Assembly: GCF_006384255.1 (NCBI RefSeq)
Contig: NZ_VCED01000003.1
Location: 248,001 to 312,000, forward strand
DNA length: 64,000 nt
Origin: Haemophilus seminalis
GTDB taxonomy: Bacteria > Pseudomonadota > Gammaproteobacteria > Enterobacterales > Pasteurellaceae
Reading direction: 5' to 3'
Positions 10,887-20,378 of this stretch are shown here, one piece after another. The notes under the pieces are model-generated. The model was not told where the DNA came from, did not search any database, and was given only the letters and a program-made list of their open reading frames with translations. Both the position numbers and the translations under genes were made by a program. The first letter of the stretch is position 1. The number at the start of each line of letters is the position of its first letter.

Positions 10887-12041
10887 ATGTTAATTTCAAA
10901 TACTTATAATCAACACTTTCCTCAGCTTACACAAGAACAGCTTGCGAGAAATGCTACCAAAAAAGTGATTTGTGGTATGTCTGGCGGCGTGGATTCTTCT
11001 GTGTCAGCTTTTATTCTTCAACAGCAAGGCTATCAGGTGGAAGGCCTGTTTATGAAAAACTGGGAAGAAGATGATGATACGGATTACTGTACTGCCGCAG
11101 CTGATCTTGCAGACGCTCAGGCTGTATGTGATAAGTTGGGGATTAAACTACATAAAATTAATTTTGCGGCAGAATACTGGGATAATGTTTTTGAGCATTT
11201 TTTAACTGAATATAAAGCAGGGCGCACGCCGAACCCAGATATTCTGTGTAATAAAGAAATTAAATTTAAAGCATTTTTAGAATATGCTGCTGAAGATCTT
11301 GGTGCCCATTACATTGCAACAGGACATTATGTACGTAGAGCCGGTGATGATGAAAATGCAAAATTATTACGTGGTTTAGATACTAATAAAGATCAAAGTT
11401 ATTTTCTTTATACCTTAAGCCATAAACAAGTAGGGCAAAGTTTATTCCCCGTTGGTGAAATCGAGAAGCCCATTGTTCGCGCTATTGCTGAAGATCTTGG
11501 CTTAATTACGGCGAAGAAAAAAGATTCTACCGGTATTTGTTTTATTGGTGAGCGTAAATTTAAGGATTTCTTAGCTCGTTACTTATCGGCTCAACCTGGT
11601 GATATTCGTACTGTTGATGGTGAAATTATTGGTCGCCATGATGGTTTGATGTATCACACGTTGGGGCAGCGTAAAGGATTAGGCATTGGTGGTTTAAAAA
11701 ATGCGGGTGATGAGGCTTGGTATGTGGTAGATAAGGATGTTGAAAATAATGAGCTTATTGTCGCTCAGGGGCATGACCATCCTCGTTTATTTTCAAAAGG
11801 TTTGATTGCTAGCCAATTACATTGGGTTGATCGCGAGCCAATTCGTGAATTATTACGTTGCACGGTTAAAACACGTTATCGCCAACAAGATATTCCTTGT
11901 GTGATTGAACCGATTGATGATGAAACTATTCGAGTGATTTTCGATGAACCTCAATCAGCCGTCACACCAGGACAATCTGCCGTATTTTACCTTGGTGAAA
12001 TTTGTTTGGGCGGTGGGATTATCGAAGAACGGATTAAATAA
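10887..12041 (+). CDS. mnmA: tRNA-specific 2-thiouridylase MnmA
   Basis: A 384-residue ATP-dependent enzyme that thiolates U34 of tRNA Lys, Glu and Gln with sulfur relayed by IscS and the Tus proteins. The PP-loop SGGVDSS is at about residues 32-38. The catalytic pair Cys121 ([12 protein letters not shown]) and Cys218 ([13 protein letters not shown]) is intact. The start at 10887 ([10 protein letters not shown]) follows GGGAGAAC. An in-frame ATG at 10782 lies before a terminator hairpin and is rejected. It is convergent with rplS, with a shared terminator between. Confidence 0.96.
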   Translation: MLISNTYNQHFPQLTQEQLARNATKKVICGMSGGVDSSVSAFILQQQGYQVEGLFMKNWEEDDDTDYCTAAADLADAQAVCDKLGIKLHKINFAAEYWDNVFEHFLTEYKAGRTPNPDILCNKEIKFKAFLEYAAEDLGAHYIATGHYVRRAGDDENAKLLRGLDTNKDQSYFLYTLSHKQVGQSLFPVGEIEKPIVRAIAEDLGLITAKKKDSTGICFIGERKFKDFLARYLSAQPGDIRTVDGEIIGRHDGLMYHTLGQRKGLGIGGLKNAGDEAWYVVDKDVENNELIVAQGHDHPRLFSKGLIASQLHWVDREPIRELLRCTVKTRYRQQDIPCVIEPIDDETIRVIFDEPQSAVTPGQSAVFYLGEICLGGGIIEERIK

Positions 12042-12048
12042 CCTAACA

Positions 12049-12078
12049 AAAAAGGCTTGGAATCCCAAGCCTTTTTCT
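12049..12078. terminator. Bidirectional terminator between mnmA and rplS
   Basis: Stem AAAGGCTTGG / CCAAGCCTTT with loop AATC, flanked by A-runs on the left and T-runs on the right. It can stop transcription from both convergent genes. Confidence 0.85.
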
Positions 12079-12086
12079 TTGCGAAA

Positions 12087-12437
12087 TTATTCGCCCAAAC
12101 GCTCTTTAATACGAGCAGATTTACCTGAACGTTCACGTAAGTAGTAAAGTTTAGCTTTACGTACTGCACCTTTACGTTTAACAGCGATAGAATCTACAGC
12201 TGGAGAGTGAGTTTGGAATACACGCTCAACGCCTACGCCGTTAGATACTTTACGTAAAGTAAATGCTGAGTGCAAGCCACGGTTACGAATTGCAATAACC
12301 ACGCCTTCGAATGCTTGCAAACGACGTTTGCTACCTTCAACTACCCATACTTTAACTTCTAAAGTATCACCTGGGCGGAAGCTAGGTACGTTTTGTTTTA
12401 ATTGTTCTTGTTCAAGTTGTTTGATAATGTTAGACAT
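12087..12437 (-). CDS. rplS: 50S ribosomal protein L19
   Basis: A 116-residue L19 protein of the large subunit, at the 30S-50S interface. Typical stretches: [41 protein letters not shown]-type sequence [17 protein letters not shown], and the end [17 protein letters not shown]. It is the last gene of the rpsP-rimM-trmD-rplS operon and ends at the bidirectional terminator shared with mnmA. AAAGGATC precedes the ATG. Confidence 0.97.
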   Translation of the reverse strand: MSNIIKQLEQEQLKQNVPSFRPGDTLEVKVWVVEGSKRRLQAFEGVVIAIRNRGLHSAFTLRKVSNGVGVERVFQTHSPAVDSIAVKRKGAVRKAKLYYLRERSGKSARIKERLGE

Positions 12438-12473
12438 TGTTTGATCCTTTATTGATCCTAGATATAACTGAAA

Positions 12474-13214
12474 CTAACTGTTATGCTCGGCTTGCGCCTC
12501 TTTTAACAGTTTACGTTGTTCGTCAGTCAGAGCTAGGCCTTCTAAGAGCTCAGGGCGTCGGAGCCACGTTCTTTGTAACGATTGTTTTAATCGCCATTTC
12601 CGAATTTCTTCATGATGTCCCGACATCAGCACGGGCGGTACAGTTAATCCTTCTAACACTTCCGGTCTGGTGTAATGCGGGCAATCTAATAAACCACCTG
12701 CAAAAGAATCTTCTTCTGCAGAGGCTTGTTTACCTAATACACCAGGAATAAAACGCGCAACAGCATCAATTAATGTCATTGCCGGCAATTCCCCACCGGT
12801 CAGAACGTAATCGCCAATTGACCATTCTTCATCAATTTCAGTTTGAATCAACCGTTCATCAATACCTTCGTAACGTCCACATACCAAAATCAATTTCTGA
12901 TTTTGAGCAAGCTCGGTTACACCGCCTTGATCGAGTTTACGTCCTTGTGGCGAAAGGTAAATCACCTTTGCGCCTTCTCCTGCCGCTGCTTTCGCAGCAT
13001 GAATCGCACCCCGTAAAGGTTGTACCATCATCAGCATTCCCGGACCACCACCATAAGGACGGTCATCCACGGTTTTATGCTTGTCGAATGTAAAATCTCT
13101 TGGATTCCAACATTCCATTTGCAGAAGATTATGTTTTACGGCTCTGCCCGTAACCCCAAATTCCGTAATCGCTTTAAACATTTCGGGGAATAATGAAATC
13201 ACCCCTATCCACAT
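12474..13214 (-). CDS. trmD: tRNA (guanine-N1)-methyltransferase TrmD
   Basis: A 246-residue SPOUT-class enzyme that methylates G37 of tRNAs with SAM, preventing frameshifting. It starts [13 protein letters not shown]. The knot region with [13 protein letters not shown] and [15 protein letters not shown] is intact, as is the C-terminal RRPELLEG. Third gene of the conserved ribosomal operon, 36 bases before rplS. Confidence 0.97.
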   Translation of the reverse strand: MWIGVISLFPEMFKAITEFGVTGRAVKHNLLQMECWNPRDFTFDKHKTVDDRPYGGGPGMLMMVQPLRGAIHAAKAAAGEGAKVIYLSPQGRKLDQGGVTELAQNQKLILVCGRYEGIDERLIQTEIDEEWSIGDYVLTGGELPAMTLIDAVARFIPGVLGKQASAEEDSFAGGLLDCPHYTRPEVLEGLTVPPVLMSGHHEEIRKWRLKQSLQRTWLRRPELLEGLALTDEQRKLLKEAQAEHNS

Positions 13215-13251
13215 AAAAAGCCTACTACATTACGTTTGTGCATACTTGAGA

Positions 13252-13779
13252 TTAGAAACCAGCGTCCCAATCCACTTCAATAGTTTTCGTGGTGAGATCG
13301 ACTCTTTTAACTACTTGTTCATACAAGAACGGAATTAACCGCTCTTGTTTTCCAAAAGCATCTTTGGTATTGGCTTTAACCACTAATACATCATTAGATC
13401 CAGTTTCCATCATTTCTGTTACCGTTCCCATTGTATAACCTTCTAGGTTTACGACTGAGCAACCAATTAAATCGTGCCAGTAATAATCACCCTCTTCTAG
13501 TTTTGGGAAAACAGATAAATCCACACCAATTTCAACATTTGCTAAAATTTGTGCGGCTTCACGATCATCAACGCCTTTTAATTTCACGATGATTTCGTGG
13601 TTATGATGACGCCAGTTTTCTAATTCTGTTGGCTGCCACTCACCTTTGATTTTTAAAAACCAAGGCTGATACTCAAAAATGCTTTCAGCTTGTTCTGTTG
13701 ATGAATAAATACGTAACCACCCACGGATACCGTAGGTTGAGCCTAATTTGCCCACAACTTCAATACGTTGTTGTTCCAT
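13252..13779 (-). CDS. rimM: Ribosome maturation factor RimM
   Basis: A 175-residue 16S processing factor that binds S19 during 30S head assembly. It has an N-terminal RimM domain ([16 protein letters not shown]) and a C-terminal PRC-barrel ([28 protein letters not shown]). The ATG at 13779 is chosen because AGGTGAG lies just upstream. A GTG at 13788 in the same frame would sit inside that site. Second gene of the operon, between rpsP and trmD. Confidence 0.95.
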   Translation of the reverse strand: MEQQRIEVVGKLGSTYGIRGWLRIYSSTEQAESIFEYQPWFLKIKGEWQPTELENWRHHNHEIIVKLKGVDDREAAQILANVEIGVDLSVFPKLEEGDYYWHDLIGCSVVNLEGYTMGTVTEMMETGSNDVLVVKANTKDAFGKQERLIPFLYEQVVKRVDLTTKTIEVDWDAGF

Positions 13780-13823
13780 ATTTCTCACCTATCTTAGTTT
13801 AAGAACTAAATCAAAAAGCAAAA

Positions 13824-14072
13824 TTACGCTGCTTTTTGAGCTTCTTTTACCAAGCTCGCAACACGATCAGAAAGTGATGCACCTTGACCAACCCAGTGGT
13901 TAACACGGTCTAGGTCGATACGAACACGTTCTGCGTTACCTTGTGCGATTGGGTTGAAGAAACCTACACGCTCAATGAAACGACCGTCACGTGGTGAACG
14001 GCTGTCAGCTACTACGATTTGATAAAATGGGCGTTTTTTAGCTCCGCCACGAGATAAACGAATGGTTACCAT
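13824..14072 (-). CDS. rpsP: 30S ribosomal protein S16
   Basis: An 82-residue S16 protein, an early assembly protein of the 30S body. It starts [25 protein letters not shown], the family signature, and holds [12 protein letters not shown]. First gene of rpsP-rimM-trmD-rplS. The region upstream (14073-14300) must hold this operon's promoter and the divergent promoter of the exported protein gene at 14383. Confidence 0.97.
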   Translation of the reverse strand: MVTIRLSRGGAKKRPFYQIVVADSRSPRDGRFIERVGFFNPIAQGNAERVRIDLDRVNHWVGQGASLSDRVASLVKEAQKAA

Positions 14073-14251
14073 AACCTTCCTCTAAATGTTTAATTACTAA
14101 AAGAATATTCCTAAACTCGAAAGCGATTTAAGAATATAGCTTACTTTTTTCTCTGTATATATAGACAAAAAGCCTGCGAATTTTATACTTTTTGAGCAAA
14201 ATTGCAAGTTTTGGATGAGCATTCTAATAAGTACGTTATATTCTCTTGAAA

Positions 14252-14266
14252 AAGTAAACATTATCA
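14252..14266 (+). promoter_or_regulatory. Fur-like operator overlapping a sigma70 promoter
   Basis: The 15-mer at 14252-14266 ends in an exact ATTATCA half-site and matches the 7-1-7 Fur consensus at 10 of 14 informative positions. It abuts a strong promoter: TTCACA (14267-14272), 17-base spacer, TATAAT (14290-14295). The promoter serves the exported-protein gene at 14383 and perhaps nadN. Confidence 0.5.
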
Positions 14267-14295
14267 TTCACATGCAATTTTGTTTTACGTATAAT
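14267..14295 (+). promoter_or_regulatory. Sigma70 promoter for the 14383 gene
   Basis: TTCACA (5 of 6 to TTGACA), 17 bases, then a perfect TATAAT. Transcription should begin near 14302, leaving about 80 bases of leader. Confidence 0.65.
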
Positions 14296-14382
14296 CTAAG
14301 AAACTCTTAAACAGTTTTAGGTCAAGTTTACGCGTTAAGCGGTATTTTACATTGATAAAATATCAGTTAAATGAGGTTTATT

Positions 14383-15162
14383 ATGAAAATCGGTTTTCAT
14401 TCTGTGTTACTTGGATTAGCGTCATGTATTGGCATTCAACAATCTGTGATAGCAAGTCCTCCTCCATCTTCTCACCAATCAATATCTACTGAGTCCGCTG
14501 AGGCTTTAAAGCAACAATTTTCAATCGCTTTAGCCAAACAAGAAAAACAACAAGTTTCGATTTTACAGAAAAAACTTACCGCACTTTTTTCTTTACCTCC
14601 TCAATTCCTAGATAATCAGATCCAAATAAGTGAAAAAATCCTCACTCGCATTTTTAAAACAGATAAAAATCTCACTCCTAAATTTCTTGATTACTTATAC
14701 TTTGAGCCGATAAATACTGGCGATGCTAATTTAATTCAGGAAATGAAGAAAAACTTATTGGTGTCTTTTTTAGCGAATGAGCAGGCAAAAATTTATATTC
14801 GTCAAACAGATAATTCGGAGCAATTTGTTCAGGCTTTAATAGAACGGGGAGCAAAAGCAGATCAAATCATATTATTGTCTTTGGATGCTAAAGGTATATT
14901 TCAAAAAATTATTGAACAGATACGTCAAGATTTTCCTAATCAAACAACTTTTTCTATTACCGAGAATCGAGTGAGTTTGATAACCCCTTCTTCAGAAATT
15001 AAGCCCCGTCTCGCTCTAGCTAATATGATGTTTGCTCGCCAATTTAAAGGGGTGGAGGTTGATGATTTTTCGTATTTAGATCAAGCACGTGAAAATCTTC
15101 AACACAATAACTATGCTATTCGTTATAAGACTTTCCAAGCAATGCTTGAAGGCTTAAATTAA
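14383..15162 (+). CDS. Uncharacterised exported protein upstream of nadN
   Basis: A 259-residue protein that I do not recognise. The N-terminus [15 protein letters not shown] could be a lipobox (LASC, Cys15). Alternatively a longer signal peptide is cut near VIAS before SPPPSSHQS. The mature part is hydrophilic and mostly helical, with a segment [23 protein letters not shown] and a final AMLEGLN. The start at 14383 is favoured by GAGGT at 14374-14378; an ATG at 14371 would overlap that site. It lies 24 bases before nadN, so the two are probably co-transcribed from the promoter with a Fur-like box. Function unknown. Confidence 0.75.
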   Translation: MKIGFHSVLLGLASCIGIQQSVIASPPPSSHQSISTESAEALKQQFSIALAKQEKQQVSILQKKLTALFSLPPQFLDNQIQISEKILTRIFKTDKNLTPKFLDYLYFEPINTGDANLIQEMKKNLLVSFLANEQAKIYIRQTDNSEQFVQALIERGAKADQIILLSLDAKGIFQKIIEQIRQDFPNQTTFSITENRVSLITPSSEIKPRLALANMMFARQFKGVEVDDFSYLDQARENLQHNNYAIRYKTFQAMLEGLN

Positions 15163-15186
15163 TCCGTTTACTCATAAGGAGCCATT

Positions 15187-16998
15187 ATGTTTTTATCTAA
15201 AAAATCAGTTACCTTTGCAGTTAGTGCGTTAGCAATGCTTTGCTCTGGTTCAACCTTTGCTAAAGAAGCGCCACAAGCACATAAAGCTGTGGAGTTAAGT
15301 ATCTTACATATTAATGACCACCATTCTTACTTGGAACCGCACGAAGCGAGAATTAATTTAAATGGTCAACAAACAAAGGTTGATATTGGTGGTTTTTCTG
15401 CTGTGAATGGAAAACTTTATGAGTTACGTAAAAAGTATAAAAATCCATTAGTGCTACATGCTGGTGATGCGATTACTGGTACGCTGTATTTCACCCTTTT
15501 TGGCGGTTCCGCTGATGCGGCGGTCATGAATGCTGGTAATTTCCATTATTTTACTTTGGGTAACCATGAGTTTGACGCGGGTAATGAAGGTTTATTAAAA
15601 CTACTCGAGCCATTAAAAATTCCAGTACTTTCAGCCAATGTTATTCCTGATAAAAATTCAATTTTATATAACAAATGGAAACCTTACGATATTTTCACTG
15701 TGGATGGAGAAAAAATTGCTATTATCGGTTTAGATACCGTGAATAAAACGGTTAATTCCTCTTCACCAGGTAAGGATGTGAAGTTCTATGATGAAATTGC
15801 TACCGCACAAATTATGGCAAATGCGCTAAAACAACAAGGTATTAATAAAATCATTTTACTTTCACACGCAGGTAGTGAAAAAAATATCGAAATCGCGCAA
15901 AAAGTGAATGATATTGATGTGATCGTTACTGGCGATTCACATTATTTATACGGAAACGATGAATTACGTGGTTTAAAACTTCCAGTAATCTATGAATATC
16001 CGCTTGAATTTAAAAATCCGAATGGCGAACCGGTATTTGTAATGGAAGGTTGGGCTTATTCTGCTGTTGTGGGTGATTTAGGTGTTAAATTCAGTCCTGA
16101 AGGTATTGCGTCTATTACTCGTAAAATTCCTCACGTGTTAATGAGTTCTCATAAACTTCAAGTGAAAAATGCGGAAGGTAAATGGACTGAATTAACAGGA
16201 GATGAACGTAAAAAAGCGCTTGATACTTTAAAATCAATGAAGAGTATTTCACTTGATGATCATGATGCAAAAACAGACATGCTTATTTCAAAATATAAAA
16301 GTGAAAAGGATCGTTTAGCACAAGAAATCGTTGGTGTCATCACTGGTTCTGCAATGCCGGGTGGTTCAGCAAACCGTATCCCAAATAAAGCAGGCTCTAA
16401 TCCAGAAGGTTCTATCGCGACACGCTTTATTGCAGAAACTATGTATAACGAACTCAAAACGGTGGATTTAACCATTCAAAATGCAGGTGGTGTACGCGCA
16501 GATATTTTACCGGGCAATGTAACCTTTAATGATGCTTATACTTTCTTACCTTTCGGGAATACGTTATATACCTATAAAATGGAAGGTTCGTTAGTAAAAC
16601 AAGTGCTTGAAGATGCGATGCAATTTGCTTTAGTTGATGGTTCTACAGGGGCATTTCCTTATGGCGCGGGCATTCGTTACGAAGCGAATGAAACACCAAA
16701 TGCAGAAGGTAAACGTTTAGTCAGCGTGGAAGTATTGAATAAACAAACCCAACAATGGGAACCAATTGATGATAATAAACGTTATCTCGTTGGTACTAAT
16801 GCTTATGTAGCTAGCGGTAAAGATGGTTACAAAACTTTTGGTAAATTATTTAATGATCCGAAATATGAGGGCGTTGATACCTACTTACCTGATGCGGAAA
16901 GCTTCATTAAATTTATGAAAAAACATCCGCACTTTGAGGCTTATACTTCATCAAATGTAAAATTTAATGCTTCGACTGATGCGTTACCTAAAAAATAA
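15187..16998 (+). CDS. nadN: Periplasmic NAD nucleotidase / 5'-nucleotidase NadN
   Basis: A 603-residue periplasmic metallophosphoesterase. In Haemophilus NadN splits NAD to nicotinamide ribonucleoside (through NMN) and AMP to adenosine, the first step of V-factor use. Signal peptide: about residues 1-25, ending STFA. Metal-site motifs: ILHINDHHSYLEP, HAGDAITGT, GNHEFDAG, ILLSHAG and TGDSHYLYG. The C-terminal 5'-nucleotidase domain has QNAGGVRADILPG and GTNAYVASGKDGYKTF, which bind the nucleoside. AAGGAG precedes the ATG. Followed by a strong hairpin. Confidence 0.96.
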   Translation: MFLSKKSVTFAVSALAMLCSGSTFAKEAPQAHKAVELSILHINDHHSYLEPHEARINLNGQQTKVDIGGFSAVNGKLYELRKKYKNPLVLHAGDAITGTLYFTLFGGSADAAVMNAGNFHYFTLGNHEFDAGNEGLLKLLEPLKIPVLSANVIPDKNSILYNKWKPYDIFTVDGEKIAIIGLDTVNKTVNSSSPGKDVKFYDEIATAQIMANALKQQGINKIILLSHAGSEKNIEIAQKVNDIDVIVTGDSHYLYGNDELRGLKLPVIYEYPLEFKNPNGEPVFVMEGWAYSAVVGDLGVKFSPEGIASITRKIPHVLMSSHKLQVKNAEGKWTELTGDERKKALDTLKSMKSISLDDHDAKTDMLISKYKSEKDRLAQEIVGVITGSAMPGGSANRIPNKAGSNPEGSIATRFIAETMYNELKTVDLTIQNAGGVRADILPGNVTFNDAYTFLPFGNTLYTYKMEGSLVKQVLEDAMQFALVDGSTGAFPYGAGIRYEANETPNAEGKRLVSVEVLNKQTQQWEPIDDNKRYLVGTNAYVASGKDGYKTFGKLFNDPKYEGVDTYLPDAESFIKFMKKHPHFEAYTSSNVKFNASTDALPKK

Positions 16999-17043
16999 AA
17001 TTTAAAAATAGCGTGTATTTAACACTCGATTTTATACCTCAGG

Positions 17044-17085
17044 CAAACCCACTTTATAGACCATCTGGTATAAAGGTGGGTTTTG
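17044..17085 (+). terminator. Terminator after nadN
   Basis: Long inverted repeat AAACCCACTTTATA / TATAAAGGTGGGTTT with loop GACCATCTGG, then TTGTCTCT. It closes the nadN transcript before the transposase remnant. Confidence 0.75.
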
Positions 17086-17169
17086 TCTCTTTCTATTACA
17101 TTTCACTTTAGATTGCCATTCAAGCAGTCAGTTTCGTAGAGTTTTTACCATTACCTCATATTAATAAAG

Positions 17170-18206
17170 GCTGAATCATAAAAAGCGTAAAAAAGCCCAT
17201 AGCACAAGGGCATTTTCTTGATATTTTGTGATTGCATTGCATGTGTACTTTCGACGGACCGCTGTAATGGGCATAACTATGTCTATGGTGTTGTTCTGCT
17301 TACGTAAAGTTATGCTCAACCATTTTTGCTAGACGTTTGTAGAGTTTTTCCCTTGCTCCGATGACTTAACTGTATCGACGTTTTCTATCGTAGCTTGATA
17401 AGTGTGTCAGGTAATCAGCCTTTCGGTTTTTTGATTTTGCTCGGGCGATGATAATCAAATACACTAATAACCTCTCGGCGAGCCAAGCTTTCTGTGATAG
17501 GGGCGGTAAAATAGCCAGCATCAAGCCCGACGGCTTTTTTGGGGAGGAGCTGAAAGCGTTATGTCGAGGAATCAAGGTGAGCAATATAGGGTTAGTTGTC
17601 ATTGATATTACCTGCCCGAGGCAAAGGTATTTAAAATAATCCTATGCTTGCCTTGATGTCTTTGATTTCTGCCACTTTTTCACTCGCTTTTAACGGCTTC
17701 TTTCCTTTTTTCGTATTTTCACCACATCTTGGGTGAGCATATCAATATACTGACTGACTTGTACCTTATACTTTTTATTATGTTTTTCGTTCTTATTAGC
17801 GCTAGCTTTAAATGGGTACTGTCTGTAAACGGATACTTGCCCCCATCAAGCCTTTTTCAATTGCTTTCCATACGATACAAGTAAAAAATATGCTCAAATA
17901 CATCCGCACCATTAAAACGACGAAGATTATTTTGGCTAAGTGTGCTGGTGTCAATCACTTTTTTGTTAAGGACATCCCTAAAACCAGTGGTAAACCACAT
18001 TGGCTTATCCATTGCCGTTCACTTTTAATACCAAAGAGATAGCCCAACAGTATTATTTTAAACTATCAAATAGGGTCAACAGCTGGATGACCGTTATCCT
18101 GACAATAAAGATGAGCGCCCTCATCATGGATAAATTCAAAATCAATGGATCTCGCTACTTTGTGAACAAGATGGTCTTGTTGAACCAATTGCTAAAGACT
18201 TATCAT
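17170..18206 (-). pseudogene. Degenerate IS1182-family transposase
   Basis: Minus-strand reading gives a recognisable but broken DDE transposase. It runs from MISL, an in-frame stop, QLVQQDHLVHKVARSIDFEF, then IHDEGAHLYCQDNGHPAVDPI followed by a stop. Next is a DUF772-like FKIILLGYLFGIKSERQ, then the catalytic-region TDSTHLK. After a one-base frameshift come KASANKNEKHNKKYKVQVSQ and GKKPLKASEKVAEIKDIKAS. In another frame are GLDAGYFTAPITESLARREV and an end like QNIKKM. The order of these blocks matches IS1182-type transposases. At least two stops and several frameshifts make it non-functional. No intact terminal inverted repeats were seen. The only other content of 16999-18498 is the nadN terminator and the fec promoter. 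Confidence 0.8.
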
Positions 18207-18432
18207 CTTGAGTTCATATAGAGGAGGGGCAGTATTTTTAAGCATAGGCATTTTCTTGTTTGATATGTCTATTAGATCAAACTTCTAGAGCTATGTTAGC
18301 GGTCTAAAATAACACGTATTTAACGCGCTATTTTTGTTTTAAAGTAGCCTCTTAGTAATTAATATTTAGATGTTATTAGAAATAACAAAATGCTATATAG
18401 CAAGAATTCAGTAATTTTAGGATTCAATCAAA

Positions 18433-18447
18433 AGAAAATTATTATCA
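18433..18447 (+). promoter_or_regulatory. Fur box of the fecBCDE-like operon
   Basis: AGAAAATTATTATCA matches the 7-1-7 Fur consensus TGATAATNATTATCA at 12 of 14 positions. A TATAAT at 18463-18468 serves as -10, and the box covers the -35 region. Iron-dependent repression is the expected consequence. Confidence 0.7.
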
Positions 18448-18498
18448 ATTCATTTTTTTGTGTATAATTACCTCGTTTTTATTACTGGAGGACATAGC

Positions 18499-19389
18499 AT
18501 GAAAAAATTATTAAAAACAACTCTCACTTCTGTATTGTTAATGGCATCTACTTTCGCCGGTGCAGTAACGGTAAAAGATGCTAATGGTGAGTTTACCCTT
18601 GATAAAACCCCAACCAGAGTGGTGGCATTAGAGTATTCTTTCGTAGATGCCCTAGCACAAGTGGGGGTAAGTCCTGTGGGAGTGGCTGACGATAATAAAG
18701 TTGAGCGTATTTTGCCGCAAGTACGCGAAAAAATTGCTGCATGGCAATCCGTTGGTACGCGTTCTCAACCGAGTCTTGAAGTGATTGCTTCTCTCAAACC
18801 CGATTTAATTATTGCTGATCCTTCCCGTCACACAGCGGTGTTTGAAGAATTGAAAAAAATTGCGCCAACGGTGATGTTCGATTCCCGTCATGAGAGCTAT
18901 CAAGTAAATCTTGAAACAGCACAGAAAATTGGTGATTTAGTCGGTAAAAGTAGCGAAATGAAAGCAAAAATCAATGAACATAATGATTACATTGCCAATA
19001 TCGCAAAAAATTTAGGTGTGCAAGGCAAAAAAGCCTCATTTGGTACTTCCCGAGAAGATAAATTTAATATCCAAAATGACAATGGCTATGTGGGTAGTTT
19101 CTTAACGACATTAGGTTTTGCCCCAACTAAACTCAATAGTGATCAAGCTTTCGTAGAAATCAACCTTGAACAATTAGTAATGGAAAAACCGGAATACTTG
19201 TTCATCGCCCATTATCGTGATGAAAGTATCGCGCGCAAATGGGAAGCTGAGCCACTTTGGAAAGCCATTCCTGCCGTAAAAGCAAACCATGTTTACAGCG
19301 TTGATGCCGACATGTGGGCTCGCGGTCGTGGCTTAGAAGCGAGCAAAATTATGGCAAAACAAATTGAAGGTTTCGTGAAACAAAAATAA
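18499..19389 (+). CDS. fecB: Periplasmic binding protein, ferric-citrate/siderophore type (FecB-like)
   Basis: A 296-residue class III periplasmic binding protein. Signal peptide: about residues 1-22, ending AGA. The mature protein has TRVVALEYSFVDALAQVGVSPVGVAD, PSLEVIASLKPDLIIAD and the single long helix typical of cluster A-8 proteins (FecB, FhuD, BtuF). It should hand a ferric chelate to the FecCD permease. The start at 18499 follows GGAGGAC; an ATG at 18460 lies before it in the promoter. It overlaps fecC by one base (TAATG). Fe-dicitrate is the likeliest ligand by resemblance, but other siderophores are possible. Confidence 0.85.
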   Translation: MKKLLKTTLTSVLLMASTFAGAVTVKDANGEFTLDKTPTRVVALEYSFVDALAQVGVSPVGVADDNKVERILPQVREKIAAWQSVGTRSQPSLEVIASLKPDLIIADPSRHTAVFEELKKIAPTVMFDSRHESYQVNLETAQKIGDLVGKSSEMKAKINEHNDYIANIAKNLGVQGKKASFGTSREDKFNIQNDNGYVGSFLTTLGFAPTKLNSDQAFVEINLEQLVMEKPEYLFIAHYRDESIARKWEAEPLWKAIPAVKANHVYSVDADMWARGRGLEASKIMAKQIEGFVKQK

Positions 19390-20378
19390 TGATGAAGTCC
19401 ACTTTCCGTTGGGGACTTCCCCTTATCATTCTGCCTTTACTATTATGGGGAAGCCTGTTTTTGTATTATCCCATCGAAATCCGACCGCTTGCAGCGTTAC
19501 AAGCGTTCCTTCCCGATGGAGATGAAATTGTCAAAATTACGGTTACCGATTTACGCCTACCACGTGCATTAGTTAGCATGATTTTAGGCGCCAATCTTGC
19601 GGTGGCGGGTGCGTTGTTACAAACCATTACGCGCAATCCATTGGCCTCGCCTACGCTACTCAGCGTGAACTCGGGAGCCAGTCTTGCCATGGTCACCGCC
19701 AGTGCTTTTAGCCCTTTGATTCTTTCTGGTTATAGTATTGCTTTAGTGGCTAGCATCGGCGGCGGTCTGAGTTGGTTTGTGGTAATGCTGATCAGCAATG
19801 GTTGGAAAGACAACAGTGGAGATCGTAGCCGAGTGATTTTAGCGGGGATTGCCGTATCACTACTGTGTGCAGCGCTCACAAAATTACTGCTCATTATCGC
19901 GGAAGATCATGCCTTCGGTATTATGAGTTGGCTAGCGGGTGGCATTGCACATGCCCGTTGGAATGAATTATTGACGTTATTTCCATTCTTTATTTTGACC
20001 GCACTTTTCTGTCTGCTTTTTGCTAGCCGTTTAAATTTACTCAATTTAAGTGATGAATCCGCGCGTTCACTAGGCATCAATCTCTTTCGTTTACGCTGGT
20101 ACGCTAATATCATTGCATTATTGATTGTGGGTTCAAGCGTGAGTGTTGCCGGCCCAGTTGCCTTTATCGGCTTACTCGTGCCTCATCTTGCTCGCTATTG
20201 GATTGGTTATGACTTGCGAAAATCGCTCCCTATGGCGATGTTACTCGGTGCAATTTTAATGCTCGCTGCAGATACCATTGCCCGCGCGGTCAACTTCCCT
20301 AGTGAAGTACCTGCTGGTGCGGTGCTTGCCTTAATCGGTGCACCAGTCTTTGTATTATTTGCCAGAGGAAGACACTAA
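19389..20378 (+). CDS. fecC: Iron-chelate ABC permease (FecC-like)
   Basis: A 329-residue FecCD/BtuC-family inner-membrane permease with about ten helices. Family marks: TDLRLPRALVSMILGANLAVAGALLQTITRNPLASP in the first third, and GPVAFIGLLVPHLARYWIG, the loop that contacts the ATPase. TAATG junctions on both sides link it to fecB and fecD. Base composition here is clearly richer in G and C than in flanking genes, and codons such as CTC, CGC and GGC are commoner, suggesting acquired DNA. Confidence 0.88.
   Translation: MMKSTFRWGLPLIILPLLLWGSLFLYYPIEIRPLAALQAFLPDGDEIVKITVTDLRLPRALVSMILGANLAVAGALLQTITRNPLASPTLLSVNSGASLAMVTASAFSPLILSGYSIALVASIGGGLSWFVVMLISNGWKDNSGDRSRVILAGIAVSLLCAALTKLLLIIAEDHAFGIMSWLAGGIAHARWNELLTLFPFFILTALFCLLFASRLNLLNLSDESARSLGINLFRLRWYANIIALLIVGSSVSVAGPVAFIGLLVPHLARYWIGYDLRKSLPMAMLLGAILMLAADTIARAVNFPSEVPAGAVLALIGAPVFVLFARGRH

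Noticed and set aside
12437-13338. Plus-strand frames of about 100 codons opposite trmD and rimM
   Set aside because: Antisense shadows of well-conserved genes, with no ribosome sites and no family features.
17366-18221. Several 60-80 codon frames in the gap after nadN
   Set aside because: They are out-of-frame shadows of the broken IS1182-type transposase; the recognisable protein blocks are read in other minus-strand frames.
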